A DNA stretch of 64,000 nucleotides, taken from NCBI GenBank assembly GCA_949751835.1, contig CATKHK010000052.1:248001-312000 (forward strand), read 5' to 3'. Of the stretch, positions 42,788-53,418 are shown piece after piece. The stretch comes from Blepharisma japonicum (Eukaryota; Ciliophora; Heterotrichea; Heterotrichida; Blepharismidae). The notes below the pieces were generated by a model, which had not been told where the DNA came from, searched no databases, and worked only from the letters and a program-made list of their open reading frames with translations. Every line of letters starts with the position of its first letter. Within the stretch, counting starts at the first letter, position 1. The position numbers and the translations under genes were made by a program.

Positions 42788-43969
42788 ATGGAATTAAATG
42801 AAGAAGTTGAAGAAAAAGAGGAACTTCTGGAGAATCCTAAATTCACAGTTTTAGACATAGAAAATTTAAACTTAACCTCTTTGACACACCCTAACATCGA
42901 GAAAAACACAGATTTTTTATTTTTAAAAACTCAACTTCAAAGATATTATGGAGATAGAAAATTGCCTTACAACAAGCAAATGATGCACAAAAATCACTCC
43001 TCCTCTTGAAAAGAGCGGCTTTATCACTCTCTTTATAATTTGCTAAACGAAATGGTTTTTACAAGGGATCCTGTACTTCAGCTAAAATTATTAGATGATG
43101 TCAAAAATTGATATCTCAAAAAAGTCAGAAATTTTCTCCCAGGAATCAAAAAAATAGGCAAAAATGATTATGATGCAGAATCTACTGAGACTTCGTCGTT
43201 TACCACTTATAATCGAAGCGCAACGAACCAGTCTTTCGAAACCCCAAGGCTTGATTACAGCCTATCCCCAGTTTCTGGAGCGAAAACTCCAGTCATGCCT
43301 AAGCCAATTCATTGGCAGAGTAAATGAATTTATAAGAAAAAGCCAGCAATAAGGCTAATTGGCTGAGAAAAACAGAAATTTATAGCTGAACCAGTTACAG
43401 TTGAAAGATCACAGCTTGCAGATTTAGAAATTGACAAAGCCCGAACTGAAAAAGCATTTGCTTTAAAACATAGCAGATTTTACAAAAATTCTAAAAATGA
43501 AGACCCAGAAAGTGATACTGAAAAACACGATATTCGGTCGAAATCGACCAAGCCAGCTGAGCACTATGATTTTCGTATGATAGGTAATATGAATAGTGGA
43601 TCTATAAGCCCAGGCATAAAGCCAGGCAATTTTGAGACTCAAAACGCAAATTCTAGCCCTAGTATCAGATCTAAGACTGACCATTTGTTTACACCCGATA
43701 AGCTGGATGAGTTAGCTAAACAAAGAATTGAAGAAATCATGGAGACAAAAATGAAATTAGCCTCAAAAAAGGTATCTTGTCAGTACGATTATTTAGAAAG
43801 TGGGCTATTTTTGAATGATATTGATTTTTCTGCACAAAATACTACACCTTTGTATATTCCAATAGGAAATGAGCATTTGTTGACAAATACTGGGATGAAA
43901 GATATGATAAGAAAGAAGAAAAAGAAAAAGAAAAAAAAGAAGTCAAAAGGAAATTCAAAGGGAAATTAG
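42788..43969 (+). CDS. Unrecognised protein ending in a poly-lysine run
   Basis: Protein of 393 aa in a continuous frame through four TGA codons (at 43007, 43109, 43325 and 43364). The N-terminus is acidic (ELNEEVEEKEELLENP); the middle is Ser/Thr-rich with SP and TP sites; the end reads DMIRKKKKKKKKKKSK, a basic run encoded by purine-only DNA. No domain is recognised. Stop is TAG. It lies 109 nt after the previous unrecognised gene on the same strand; the two share a style (basic, SP-rich) but no clear homology. Confidence 0.68.
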
Positions 43970-44206
43970 CTATTATAATTTTGTAAATTTATTAGTTTTA
44001 TAAATTATTAGGACAGTTATTCAATTGTTATTTATACTTATACACAGGTTTTGATCTGTTTATATAGAAAATATAGCATACTGATAGAATTAAAATATAT
44101 CTTGCAGTGGTTATATAGTAAACATAAATATTATGGAAAATAATTTAATTTTGGTACACATTTTCTTAAAAATCTGTTTAATAAAATCTTAGAAATATAA
44201 ATTAAT

Positions 44207-45568
44207 ATGATAGATAATAATCAAAGCACTATTGAGCTTACAATGGAAGACTCAGTTATCCAAATAAATAATAACAGCTGTGAAGAAACTAAAGCCCAAG
44301 ACCTTCAAATGCTATCATCCCAAATCTTCCGAAATGACTTCAAAGATATTTCTCTCTATGACGCTGAAAATGCAATCCCTATCACTATAAGATCTGACTG
44401 ATTTTCTAATTTCAGCACAAATGTAAGGTACCAGATAAGTGAAGTCCCAATCATGCCTATATTCGGGTACGAAAAGGTCGATTTTTCTATAGGGTCTTCC
44501 CCTGTAATTATGCTTGCAAAAAAATATCAAATAAAAGATGAATTGCCAGAAAACGTCCAATATAAATTTTCCCAGGACTTTAGAAAACTTATATGGGTGA
44601 CGTACAGGTATGGGTATAAACCATTAGAAAGAATTGAAGGGGAAAATATTATTGCTTATTCCTCTGATACTGGATGAGGGTGCACGGTTAGGGTAGGGCA
44701 AATGCTGCTTATGAGAACTCTGCAGCTGCATTTTTATACAGAAAGTTACGAATGCTACCAATTGCTACAGCTTATTCAAGAAAACCTATTGGACGCCCCA
44801 TATTCGATACAGAAAATTGCAATAGTAGGAGCCGAGTTAGGAAAAAAGCCAGGGGATTGGTACTCACCTTCTACAATGTGCCACGCAATAGACAAACTTT
44901 TAAACCTGTACCCAATTCCTAAGCTGAAATCTAAGATTTTTATGGAAACAATCATATATAAAGACCAACTTTATAGCACAGCAGGCGACGTAGATATTGA
45001 TAATTTTCTATCAAATTGCCATTTATGTAAACGTTCTGAAGGGTATTATTGTGAAAAATGCAGAGTAAAGCTTAATTCAATAGAGTGAAACAAATCAATG
45101 TTTGTTATGATCCCGCTAATGCTTGGGCTGGGCTCAATCCATCAAGAATACTATGAGACATTAAAATTTTTTTTAAATATCCCACAAACTGTAGGAATAA
45201 TTGGAGGAAAACCGAAATCTGCACTCTATATTGTAGGATATCAGAATAATTCTTTGTTATTTTTAGACCCTCATTTGGCTCAGGCAGCTTGTACGAGTGA
45301 CCAAGACCTTTTGAATAAAATTGAGACATATCATTGCTCTTCATATAAATTGATCCCTATGAGTTCTGCTGAGTCTTCTATATCACTTGGGTATTATTTT
45401 AGAAATAAAGAGTCCTTTTTAGAGTTTGAGAGGATTATTAATGAGAATAGAGATGCAGTAAAAGGGCTAATAGGGGTGCAAGAGTTTACACCAGAGTATT
45501 GTACAGAAGATTTTGAAGTTCCTGATATAAAGACTAGTGATAGTGATGAAGAATATGTCGTTCTTTAG
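44207..45568 (+). CDS. ATG4: ATG4 autophagy cysteine protease
   Basis: Protein of 453 aa with TGAs as Trp at three sites. The active site SSDTGWGCTVRVGQM has C159 (codon 44681-44683); the Trp two residues before it is a TGA codon at 44675-44677. The Asp-His pair is in LFLDPH (D354, H356). ATG4 trims and delipidates ATG8. A Cys-rich insert (NCHLCKRSEGYYCEKCR, about residues 267-283) with CxxC...CxxC spacing could bind zinc and is not usual in ATG4. The last four residues, YVVL after an acidic SDSDEE run, form a LIR-type ATG8-binding motif at the extreme C-terminus, as in animal ATG4B. Stop is TAG. Confidence 0.94.
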
Positions 45569-45618
45569 AATTTAATATAAAAATAGTGAAATTATTAAAA
45601 AATTTACAAAAAATATTT

Positions 45619-46437
45619 TTAATTAATAATTCTCATTTCATTTAAAGTTTTCAGTTTTAAATCAAATGAGTAATATCGCTGAAATGTATCAATGAAATAA
45701 ACTAAATTTTCATTATAAGCCACATAAGATAGTAATGAGTAGTGCACTGTTTGAGATGTAAAAGCAACATCTCAATGATATAAATCAACACTTTCAAAAA
45801 TCTCACTCGTAGTTTCTAGACTTTGACTAAGATAAATTCTTCCATTTATAACCCCTCTAAATAGAATTTTGTTAGCGGAATTTTGAAGAATTAGCGAAAC
45901 CTTGCTATAAGAATTAATAATAGGATCATATATATACAATTCTGAAATATCTTTGCCAGAAATAAGTATTTTTCCTCTGAAACTAACTGCAGAGCAAAAT
46001 CTTGATGGCTTTGGCATGCTTATTATTGGCATTTCTTTATTTTTCGTTATGTCAAATTTATAAGCTGATGCTTTTCTGCGTTGCTGATATCATCCTCCAA
46101 AAGAATAAACAGAGCCTTTATAATAGCTTAATCCAGCCCCATGGTTTTCTTGCTCTATAGGTAAAATACTTATACTTCCATCAAATTTAAGTATAAATCC
46201 AATATTATCTCAAAATAAAATATCTTTATTTGGCAATTTACATACTCCAACATGGCTAGTTACTTTTCAAGGAAGAATTAATTCTCTTCTTTTTATCACT
46301 TTTTTAATAAAATCTGCTGTTATTAATACATTCATGCCACTTTCTATATAATGAATTTCAAACTCTCTCTCTATCACACTTTCACCATGATTAAGCAATA
46401 ACTCATCCTTAATTAAATTTTGTTCAGAATTCAGCAT
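45619..46437 (-). CDS. Kelch-type beta-propeller protein
   Basis: Protein of 272 aa; TGAs supply Trp at four or more sites. Blade motifs include GSVYSFGGWYQQRRKASAYK, MPKPSRFCSAVSFRGKILIS and ELYIYDPIINSYSKV. It resembles the Kelch protein at 19069-20001 in length, blade spacing and the xYxYDPI-x-SY unit, so they are likely paralogues. The ATG lies 16 nt after the PX-START stop on the same strand. Confidence 0.75.
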
Positions 46438-46453
46438 ATTTATTTTATTATTA

Positions 46454-48085
46454 TTATAAACTATGGAAATGCACTTTATGTTCCAGAGCTTCAATTATTG
46501 TATTTTTCTTAGCTCTGGGAGTTCTATGAAAGGAGTTAAAATCGTTGCTTTCTGCGAGCTCTTTTAAATTTTTCCATGAACTTTTAATAAAATTAGTTTC
46601 CTCAACAAATTCACTGCATAGAAACTTCGTCATATCAGGCATTAATATTGTTTTATAAACTATTTTGCTTCGGAATTCATTGCTGCCAAAAATTCTTTCT
46701 CCTTGCATATCATAGGATGCCCCATCACTATGAGTTTCTTCAGGCTTATTTTTCATATCATAAATTTCATATTTGCTGCCACTACAATGGACTCTTGCAT
46801 ATTGCGGATTAATTGGGATTCTTGGGGTTTCAATGGATGCATATTCAACTGATGCATAATTTTCCTGAACATGCATTATACAGCTTAAGGCCAAATCCAT
46901 TTTTTCATTTTTATCTGATAGAAATACGATGGCTACTAAGGACTCATTTTCACTGATATTTTCTATAATATCATATTCTAATAGTAAAGAGTCCCATTTT
47001 TTTCTTAAAGTAGGCTCTGTTATAATTTCTACTAAAGCTGCTATTGAAGCTTCTATTTCGATTTCTAAACTCATCTCGAAAAGATGGTTTATTTTTCTAT
47101 ATTTAATATTTAGCCCACCCGAATAATGCTGAGTATTTAATTTTTTTCAATTTTCTGTGGTTTGAGGATTATTTTCTTGGCTATTTTTAATAAAAAGCAA
47201 TGGGCGGGTCCAGCTTCTATATGCTTCTAAGGCTTCATTATCATTATTTAGTATATATATAAGTAAATTGCTGGAGCTTTTCAAAGTTAACTGTTCTTCA
47301 ATTATTTTACATAAGTGAAAAGCTTGCTCAGCTAGGAATTTCCCTGTTAAATGCAAATTTAGTTTCATTTCTCTCAATAAATCAATATCAATTTTCATCA
47401 TAACATCTATGATTAAACTATAGTTTCGAAACATATCGCAGCTTGTCAATTTTGATAAAATATCAAAAGCTTTGGCTCCTACTCCAGGAATCCCACACAG
47501 AGGAATAAGCCTTGACAACAAAATTGATGCTGTGCGCTCTGAAATGTCAGGCCTTGCATTAAAAAACTCATTTTCTAATCTTTCAATTGCTTTTCCACGC
47601 TTTTTCTCAGATTTGGAAAGCCTTTTAATAAAAGACGCAACTGCTAGGTCAAGATCAGAAAGGCTGCACTGATGGCTTTGAGTAAAATCATGCACAAGTG
47701 GCTGATACATCTCAGGGATTTCTAAGAAATTTTGCATATGAGGTAAAAACTGAGTTATCTGCAGTGCAGAGTTTAGTCATTTTTCCAAATTTTGTCGACG
47801 CTTTGTTATGGTTGCTTTTAATTTTTTGCCAAAAATCTGTTTTTTAGGAAATTCAGGCAGATTTTTATAGCAATCGGCAAATATAAATTCATGCTTAAGC
47901 TCTTTATAAAGCAAACGGAATTGGCTATATCTTTTAAAAAGTTTATATTTAAGTGTATGAAACCCTACAGCGACTTCATATTCCTATCTATTCTTTACTG
48001 TATATGCCCTTGCAAACACCTGATTTGGGTTCGTAAGTTTCGCATGAGGGATTTCCACATAGATGCACCCGTCAAATATTTCCAT
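46454..48085 (-). CDS. PX-START two-domain lipid protein, one 15-nt intron
   Basis: Protein of 538 aa. Exons are 47999-48085 and 46454-47983; the intron GTAAAGAATAGATAG (47984-47998) lies in phase 0. An N-terminal PX domain (about residues 5-115) has VGFHTLKYKLFKRYSQFRLL with the KRYSQF phosphoinositide-site motif and a following RRQNLEKWL helix. A helical linker (120-330) follows; a TGA at 47144-47146 links it in frame to the C-terminal START-like domain (about 333-510), which holds PTLRKKWDSLLLEYDIIENI and ARVHCSGSKYEIYDM. Without UGA=Trp this would look like two genes. It probably couples endosomal phosphoinositide binding to lipid sensing or transfer (inference). Confidence 0.83.
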
Positions 48086-48630
48086 TTTTGTAAAAATTTG
48101 TCACAAGTTATTAATTAAAACTTTTTAGGCTGTTATTTTATATGATAATTATTTGAGAAATTATTAATACATTTTTAATGAAATAGTAAGAATAATTTTA
48201 CATTTGATCTCTTTTTACTGATTTTGTATTTAAGTAAGCATTTGAAGAAACAGTGAGAATAGACTTAGGAGCTATATGTTTAATAGAGAATGAGCATTAA
48301 ATATATTATGAAATTTAAAGCAAAAAATAATAGTTTATGATTTTATTAGCTTGTCTCTCCATAATCAATCAAAATTGCTTAGCTATATCACAGAGGTTGT
48401 AGTGCACATCCTTTTTCTTGAGATTTGCATTTTATTAATCCAAATGTTAATTATATAAATTTATTTTATCATTTTGAATACTATGATTATTTATTATTTA
48501 CAATTTTTTTGAATACTGATGAAATTAATAATACTTAAGGTTATTAAAAGTTTATTATTTAACAAATATTCCCTGTCACCTAATTTCCCCAAGCTAATAA
48601 GCAATTTTACAAATAATATATAAACATAAG
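48086..48630. promoter_or_regulatory. Long divergent spacer
   Basis: About 545 bp between the PX-START gene (minus) and the ankyrin gene (plus). It is AT-rich, with a patch of mixed composition at 48350-48450 that shows no ORF or RNA fold I can support. Confidence 0.35.
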
Positions 48631-49179
48631 ATGGAATATCTCAATTATGCTTACAACTATTTCACAGACTGAATCGCATGATACCGCCAGATGGCTTACT
48701 ATTATGTAGGCTATCATGCTCACGAATATCGCCTACAAACTGGTGCATCTAAAAACAAAAGTAAAAAATTTTGTGCAGTAAGAGATAATGACATTGAAGA
48801 AATTCAAGCTAATCTTTTTAATGGGAAATGAAAAGTAGACGACATCGTTTCTATAAATAATATGACAACTATGCTTCACGAAGCTGTGGTTCTTGACAGA
48901 CGATCAATTTTTGATTTTTTACTTCGACAAGGTGCAGACCCAAATGTTCGTGACCGCAATGGTATGACTCCTCTATTAAAAGCTGCAGCCTTAGGCAGAG
49001 AACATATGGTGGTCGAACTATTAAAAATTGGTGTAAACCCTCATCATAGAGATCCTCATGGTTTCACTCCTCTCCAAAAAGCCATTTTACACGAAGAATG
49101 AAAAACTGTGACCATTCTAAGTGGCCTTGGACACTACACAAAGTCTCCGACGACTTGGCTATGGCCACCTGATATTTAA
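48631..49179 (+). CDS. Small ankyrin-repeat protein
   Basis: Protein of 182 aa; the ATG at 48631 and the first 70 codons depend on TGA as Trp. Residues 1-60 are Tyr/Trp-rich (YFTDWIAWYRQMAYYYVGYH) and may pack on a membrane or partner. Then come three to four ankyrin repeats (TMLHEAVVLDRRSIFDFLLR, DPNVRDRNGMTPLLKAAALG, NPHHRDPHGFTPLQKAI). Such repeats bind proteins; no catalytic domain is present. Confidence 0.82.
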
Positions 49180-49196
49180 TTTAATAGGTATTTATG

Positions 49197-50253
49197 TTAA
49201 TCTTTAGATGGACGCTCTATATCTTCCTTCACTTTTTTGCTTTTTCGGGTCAAACTTAGGTAAAAATCAATCCCAGTACCACTGAAAACGAGAAGTAAAG
49301 AAATCCATTGGTAGCCATTTAGACTATGGCTAAAAAGTATTATAGAAAGTATCACAGTCATAAATTTGCGGGTAGTCGTAATGATACTTAATGTGAGAGC
49401 TCCTAAGACTTTGACGCCTCTAAATATAAACATTTGTCCGACTGCGCTCATAAGCCCGAACAGGAAAATGTCCCACATGATTCCTGGATATTGTATTAAA
49501 TAAGTATATAAAGGGGTTTCATAGGCAAAATTCGAAAAAAGCATAACTACTAGCCCAGTCACTAGGAGGCCCCAGCCATTGCAATAGCTCATCATTTCTA
49601 AAGAAGTAGGCTTATTTCTATGTCTGACTTGTTCTGTGAAATATCCGTTAATTGCATCACAAGTTAATGATAAAAACAAGCAAAAAAGGCCGATAAAAGA
49701 ATCGGCTGAGCCGCTTTTAGTTTTCATTAGATTAAACATAAGAATTCCTCCAGTAATAAATGATACACTTACATACTGAATTTTTTCGTATTTTACTTCA
49801 CTTACAAAAAATCCACCTAACATCACTGGAAGGATTTTGCAGGATTTTGCAAGAGCTTGTGTAGGGTAGCTGACGTAGGTAATTGAAACATTTGAAAAAA
49901 TCATAGAAAGCGCAAAAACAGTCGCATGCACGAATTTATATTTATACTGCTCCCACATCCCAGCTTTCTCTACTCTAAGCAGTTGTGGGCTTGGCGTTTC
50001 TCCAAAATTAATTCCAAGTTTTATACCTAAGTAACAGTTTACAAGAAATTGACAGAATATATCCTATCAAGCATTGGCAAAATACCACGAATTCTGCTTG
50101 ATTAAATTTCTCACGGCTTGGGTCAGTATATCTAAATTATCTTTACATTTCTTCTTGTAGGACGCCAAAATAGAGATAGGAAAAATAAATCCCTAAGATT
50201 ATCGCAAGAAGCTCTACTAGTTCTTTATGATTGATTTTTCCAAACTTTTCCAT
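49197..50253 (-). CDS. SLC35B1-like nucleotide-sugar/ATP transporter of the ER, two introns
   Basis: Protein of 341 aa with about ten membrane helices. Exons are 50147-50253, 50043-50131 and 49197-50026. The introns are GTAAAGATAATTTAG (50132-50146, 15 nt) and GTAAACTGTTACTTAG (50027-50042, 16 nt); removal gives a length divisible by three. Family marks of the UAA transporter group: YFGVLQEEIYTDP, SNVSITYVSYPTQALAKSCK, CDAINGYFTEQVR and TTTRKFMTVILS. SLC35B1 exchanges ATP/ADP or UDP-sugars across the ER membrane; SLC35B2/B3 (PAPS) are alternatives. It starts 147 bp upstream-side of the SNX-BAR stop. Confidence 0.88.
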
Positions 50254-50400
50254 CTAGTCAGATATTTTAATACGTGTAAAAAGATGGATTCATTTTTAAA
50301 TGATTCTATTGAATTTCAGTTTCACATGAAAATAATTTATATAATGAACATTAATTATGGGAAATTTACATGATTTATTAGATTTTTTTATTAGATTTTT

Positions 50401-52143
50401 TTAGCTTACGTTATGAAAAGCTTGGATACACTCATGCCTTACTTGTGTAAGTGTTGCTACCAAATCTGCCCAAAGTTCATGCAATTTAGTAGTATAGTCT
50501 GAGAAAACTCTTCCGAATTCTGTAAAATGGGCGTTTTCTTTGGCTTGGTTGTCGATGAAAACTCGTGCTGTTTCTGATTTTACTTGATAGTTGTAAAAGG
50601 CGAAATCATCCCTAAGCTTTTCGAGCTCTTTAGTTTCCTTAGCCATCATTTTTGCAAAGGCCGCTTCTTTATCTTCTAATAAAGTTTGAGTGTTATTTAA
50701 AGCGTCAGGGCTAAGTCCCCATTTTGAAATGTCCTTGGCTTGTCACAGTTTTTCTTTTCTACCTTTTAGCTTTTGTAAAGCTTTCTGATAGGCAGCACAT
50801 TTAATTTCTTTTTCTTTTGCAAGCTCAATCAGCGGTATAACTTCATTATATTCATATTTAAAGAAGAAGTTGCAATAATTTTTCACAATATCAGCTGATT
50901 CATTTTCACGGTCTGACCAAATTGCAAAGCTGGTTTTCAGTGAATTATACAAAGGCTTAACACCTGGAATACCTGGAAATTTATCTTGGAGATTTTCTAA
51001 AGCTTCAAAGCTTCTTGCTATATCAAGAATCATTGCAGCAACATTATTTATGGCTTCGCATAAGGAATCAGTCTGCCTCTTCAGTTTCTTCTTCAAAACT
51101 TGGGTGTTTTTTAAATAGTCTTCAATATTTGCATTTTCTTTTTCATCATGTTTTGGATCACATGCAAGATAGCCATCAAGTGTTAAAAATTCAGAATAAT
51201 TTTGAGGTTTTTTGACCTTGCTGGCTTGTTTTTTAAGCTTGGAAAATTCTTTGGGGTCGTCTTCTTTTAGAAATCCTAAGAGAAATTGAGACCTTTTAAA
51301 CAAGGGATTTCTGACAATTGTTGATAAAAAATGTTGTAAATAAGCCTGCTGTTTTTCTTGGTTTTCTTCTCCATGAGCACCTATAACTCTTTTAGGAGGG
51401 TTAGGGGGTAAATATGAGGTAGGGAAGCAAGTACCTAGAATTCCTTTGAGCCAAACGAAATCATCTTCTTGACGCTTAACTTTCCAATTAAAAGGTTTTG
51501 TAGTAATTGGGAAATTTATTTTTGTCATAGAAAACATACCACCTGTAGAATATTCTGGACTATATAAAAGTTACCATCCCACATGAACATCAGGAGAAAT
51601 TTCTTTAGAAAGTTGGTTGTCAGAGGTTTTTAAAGCATTTAAGAAATATGTTTTTATATCTTCAAAAGAACTGAGAGATCTTTGGGGCTCTTGTTTCACT
51701 TCAAGTTGTTGATCATTTTTCTGCTCTGTTGGTTCCGATTGCTCTTGATTAGAAGATTCTGCGACTTCTTTGGTTTCTTCAATGTTTTCTTGAGGTGTTT
51801 CTGTTGTAATGTTCTCATTTTGATTGTGCTTCTTAGTTGCAGGAAATTTCTCTTCTTCTACGTTTTGATTTCTAGGCTGGCTCAATGCTGGCTCTTTGCT
51901 CACCTTACTTTCTGGCTCTTCATTATTATTTTTTTCTTCATCAGCTTTTTTGGCTTGCATTGCTTGGAAATTTCTAACACATTCTTTTAATTCTGCAAGA
52001 GTCCAAAGATCAATATCAGCTCCTCTTAGGATATCGCAATAGTCTGTGAACTCTTCTGGGGAATATCCTTTATTGATAATTTGTTCACGTAAGAAGGCTC
52101 TTTTTTGAGGCCTTTCGCTTTCATCTTGCAAGTCAGGATCCAT
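50401..52143 (-). CDS. Sorting nexin with PX and BAR domains (Vps5/SNX1-2-like), one intron
   Basis: Protein of 575 aa. Exons are 51575-52143 and 50401-51559; the intron GTAACTTTTATATAG (51560-51574) splits a Cys codon. The N-terminal 50 residues (YSPEEFTDYCDILRGADIDL) are a small helical domain, followed by an acidic Gln/Glu-rich linker. A PX domain (about 190-300) holds FVWLKGILGTCFPTSYLPPN and the RNPLFKRSQFLLGFL closing helix. A BAR-type coiled coil runs to the end. In yeast and animals, PX-BAR nexins form the tubulating part of retromer. The PX domain lacks an obvious RRY motif before the WL helix (it has KRQEDDFVWL), so phosphoinositide affinity may be altered. Confidence 0.87.
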
Positions 52144-52489
52144 TTATTTTTTTGATACTAATTTTGTAACATAAATAGTTGGAGAACGTTTAATGAGGAA
52201 TCCATAAGCTTTTATCGTGTAAATCTTTGCGAAATTCAGAGTATGCATTATTTATTGAAAAATTTTCAGTAATAGAATCTTTATTTAATTTTTTGAAATT
52301 TTAAATTTATCTTTTATAGTCATTCAAAGCTTATTATAAAATCTTCCCTCATATGCTTATTATAAATAAAATCCTCTTTTACATTTTTAAATCTCCCTCA
52401 GAAAATGGCGCCTTATAACCTCCCAACAACCATTTTAACCGAAAACTTATAAGCCAAAAATTGAAATAAAATGTAATTAAGTGATAAAA
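52144..52489. promoter_or_regulatory. Spacer upstream of SNX-BAR and downstream of H3
   Basis: About 345 bp between two minus-strand genes. It holds the SNX-BAR promoter and H3 3' flank. I find no convincing histone stem-loop with an ACCA end; AT-rich otherwise. Confidence 0.4.
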
Positions 52490-52906
52490 TTAAGATCTTT
52501 CTCCTCTGATTCTTCTGGCTAATTGCATATCTCTTGGCATAATGGTGACTCTTTTTCCGTGGATTGCGCAAAGGTTAGTGTCTTCGAAGAGTCCAACTAA
52601 ATAGGCTTCAGCGGCTTCTTGTAAAGCGAGGACTGCAGAGCTTTGGAATCTCAAGTCAGTCTTATATTCTTGAGCAATTTCTCTGACGAGTCTTTGGAAT
52701 GGGAGTTTTCTGACGAGAAGTTCAGTGCTTTTTTGGTATTTTCTAATTTCTCTTAGAGCCACTGTTCCTGGTCTAAATCTGTGTGGCTTCTTGACACCTG
52801 AGGTGGTGGTAGCTGAGACTTTCTTGGCGGCTTTAGTTGCCAAGTGTTTCTTTGGGGTTTTTCCAGCTGATGTAGTTTTTCTTGCGGTTTGCTTAGTTCT
52901 TGCCAT
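52490..52906 (-). CDS. H3: Histone H3 with divergent N-terminal tail
   Basis: Protein of 138 aa with Met, about two residues longer than canonical H3. The fold is standard ([49 protein letters not shown]). The tail differs: after ARTKQTARK come Thr-Thr-Ser-Ala-Gly-Lys where Ser10-Thr11-Gly-Gly-Lys is expected, so the mitotic Ser10 is Thr. The K27 region reads [19 protein letters not shown], with Val at the Ser28 place and an extra residue. K4 and K9 contexts are kept, so those marks remain possible. Divergent partner of the H4 gene. Confidence 0.97.
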   Translation of the reverse strand: MARTKQTARKTTSAGKTPKKHLATKAAKKVSATTTSGVKKPHRFRPGTVALREIRKYQKSTELLVRKLPFQRLVREIAQEYKTDLRFQSSAVLALQEAAEAYLVGLFEDTNLCAIHGKRVTIMPRDMQLARRIRGERS

Positions 52907-53100
52907 TAAATATTATAGTTAGGCCTTGCTCTCGCATTTATATACTAAAGAAAAATCCCTTTTATATTGAATCTTGAAAATGATTGGCTGATTTGAGTAA
53001 TTCTGAATTATCGAAATTAGCCAATAGAAAATTAGATTGAGAAAATGAGAGATAGATTTATCACTATTTAAGCGCTTTTAACAATGATTTTGATTATAAT
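52907..53100. promoter_or_regulatory. Shared H3/H4 promoter with symmetric CCAAT boxes
   Basis: A 194-bp divergent promoter. A CCAAT box on the plus strand (TTAGCCAATAG, CCAAT at 53021-53025) starts 80 nt before the H4 ATG. Its mirror on the minus strand (TCAGCCAATCA, CCAAT at 52983-52987) starts 81 nt before the H3 ATG. A TATATAAA-like box on the minus strand (52937-52944) lies about 30 nt before the H3 ATG. Boxes are by eye; function is inferred. Confidence 0.65.
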
Positions 53101-53418
53101 ATGGGAGGAAAAGGTGGAAAAGGAGGAAAAGGCTTAGGAAAAGTCGGAGCAAAGAAAAGACACAGAAGAGTTATAAGAGAGAACATCCAAGGGATTACCA
53201 AGCCTGCCATTAGAAGATTGGCAAGAAGAGGAGGTGTTAAAAGACTCTCTGGGTTAGTTTATGATGAAACAAGAAATGTACTTAAAGTATTTTTGGAAAA
53301 TGTTGTAAGAGACGCCGTAACTTACACAGAACACGCAAGAAGAAAGACTGTTACTGCATTAGATGTAGTTTATGCACTCAAGAGACAAGGAAGAACCTTA
53401 TACGGCTTTGGTGGTTAA
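53101..53418 (+). CDS. H4: Histone H4 with altered N-terminal tail
   Basis: Protein of 105 aa with Met, two longer than canonical. The core is nearly invariant ([48 protein letters not shown]). The tail begins [20 protein letters not shown], so the usual [17 protein letters not shown] is changed: Ser1 and Arg3 are gone, an extra GK unit is present, and an extra Lys precedes the basic patch. Acetylatable lysines are preserved or increased. Confidence 0.97.
   Translation: MGGKGGKGGKGLGKVGAKKRHRRVIRENIQGITKPAIRRLARRGGVKRLSGLVYDETRNVLKVFLENVVRDAVTYTEHARRKTVTALDVVYALKRQGRTLYGFGG

Noticed and set aside
43910-43945. Purine-only run as a possible regulatory tract or sequencing artefact
   Set aside because: It encodes an in-frame poly-Lys end of a gene whose frame stays open to a proper stop, so no special explanation is needed.
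47140-47150. Apparent gene boundary between a PX protein and a START protein
   Set aside because: The boundary is only a TGA, which is Trp here, and the frame is continuous; I treat it as one gene.
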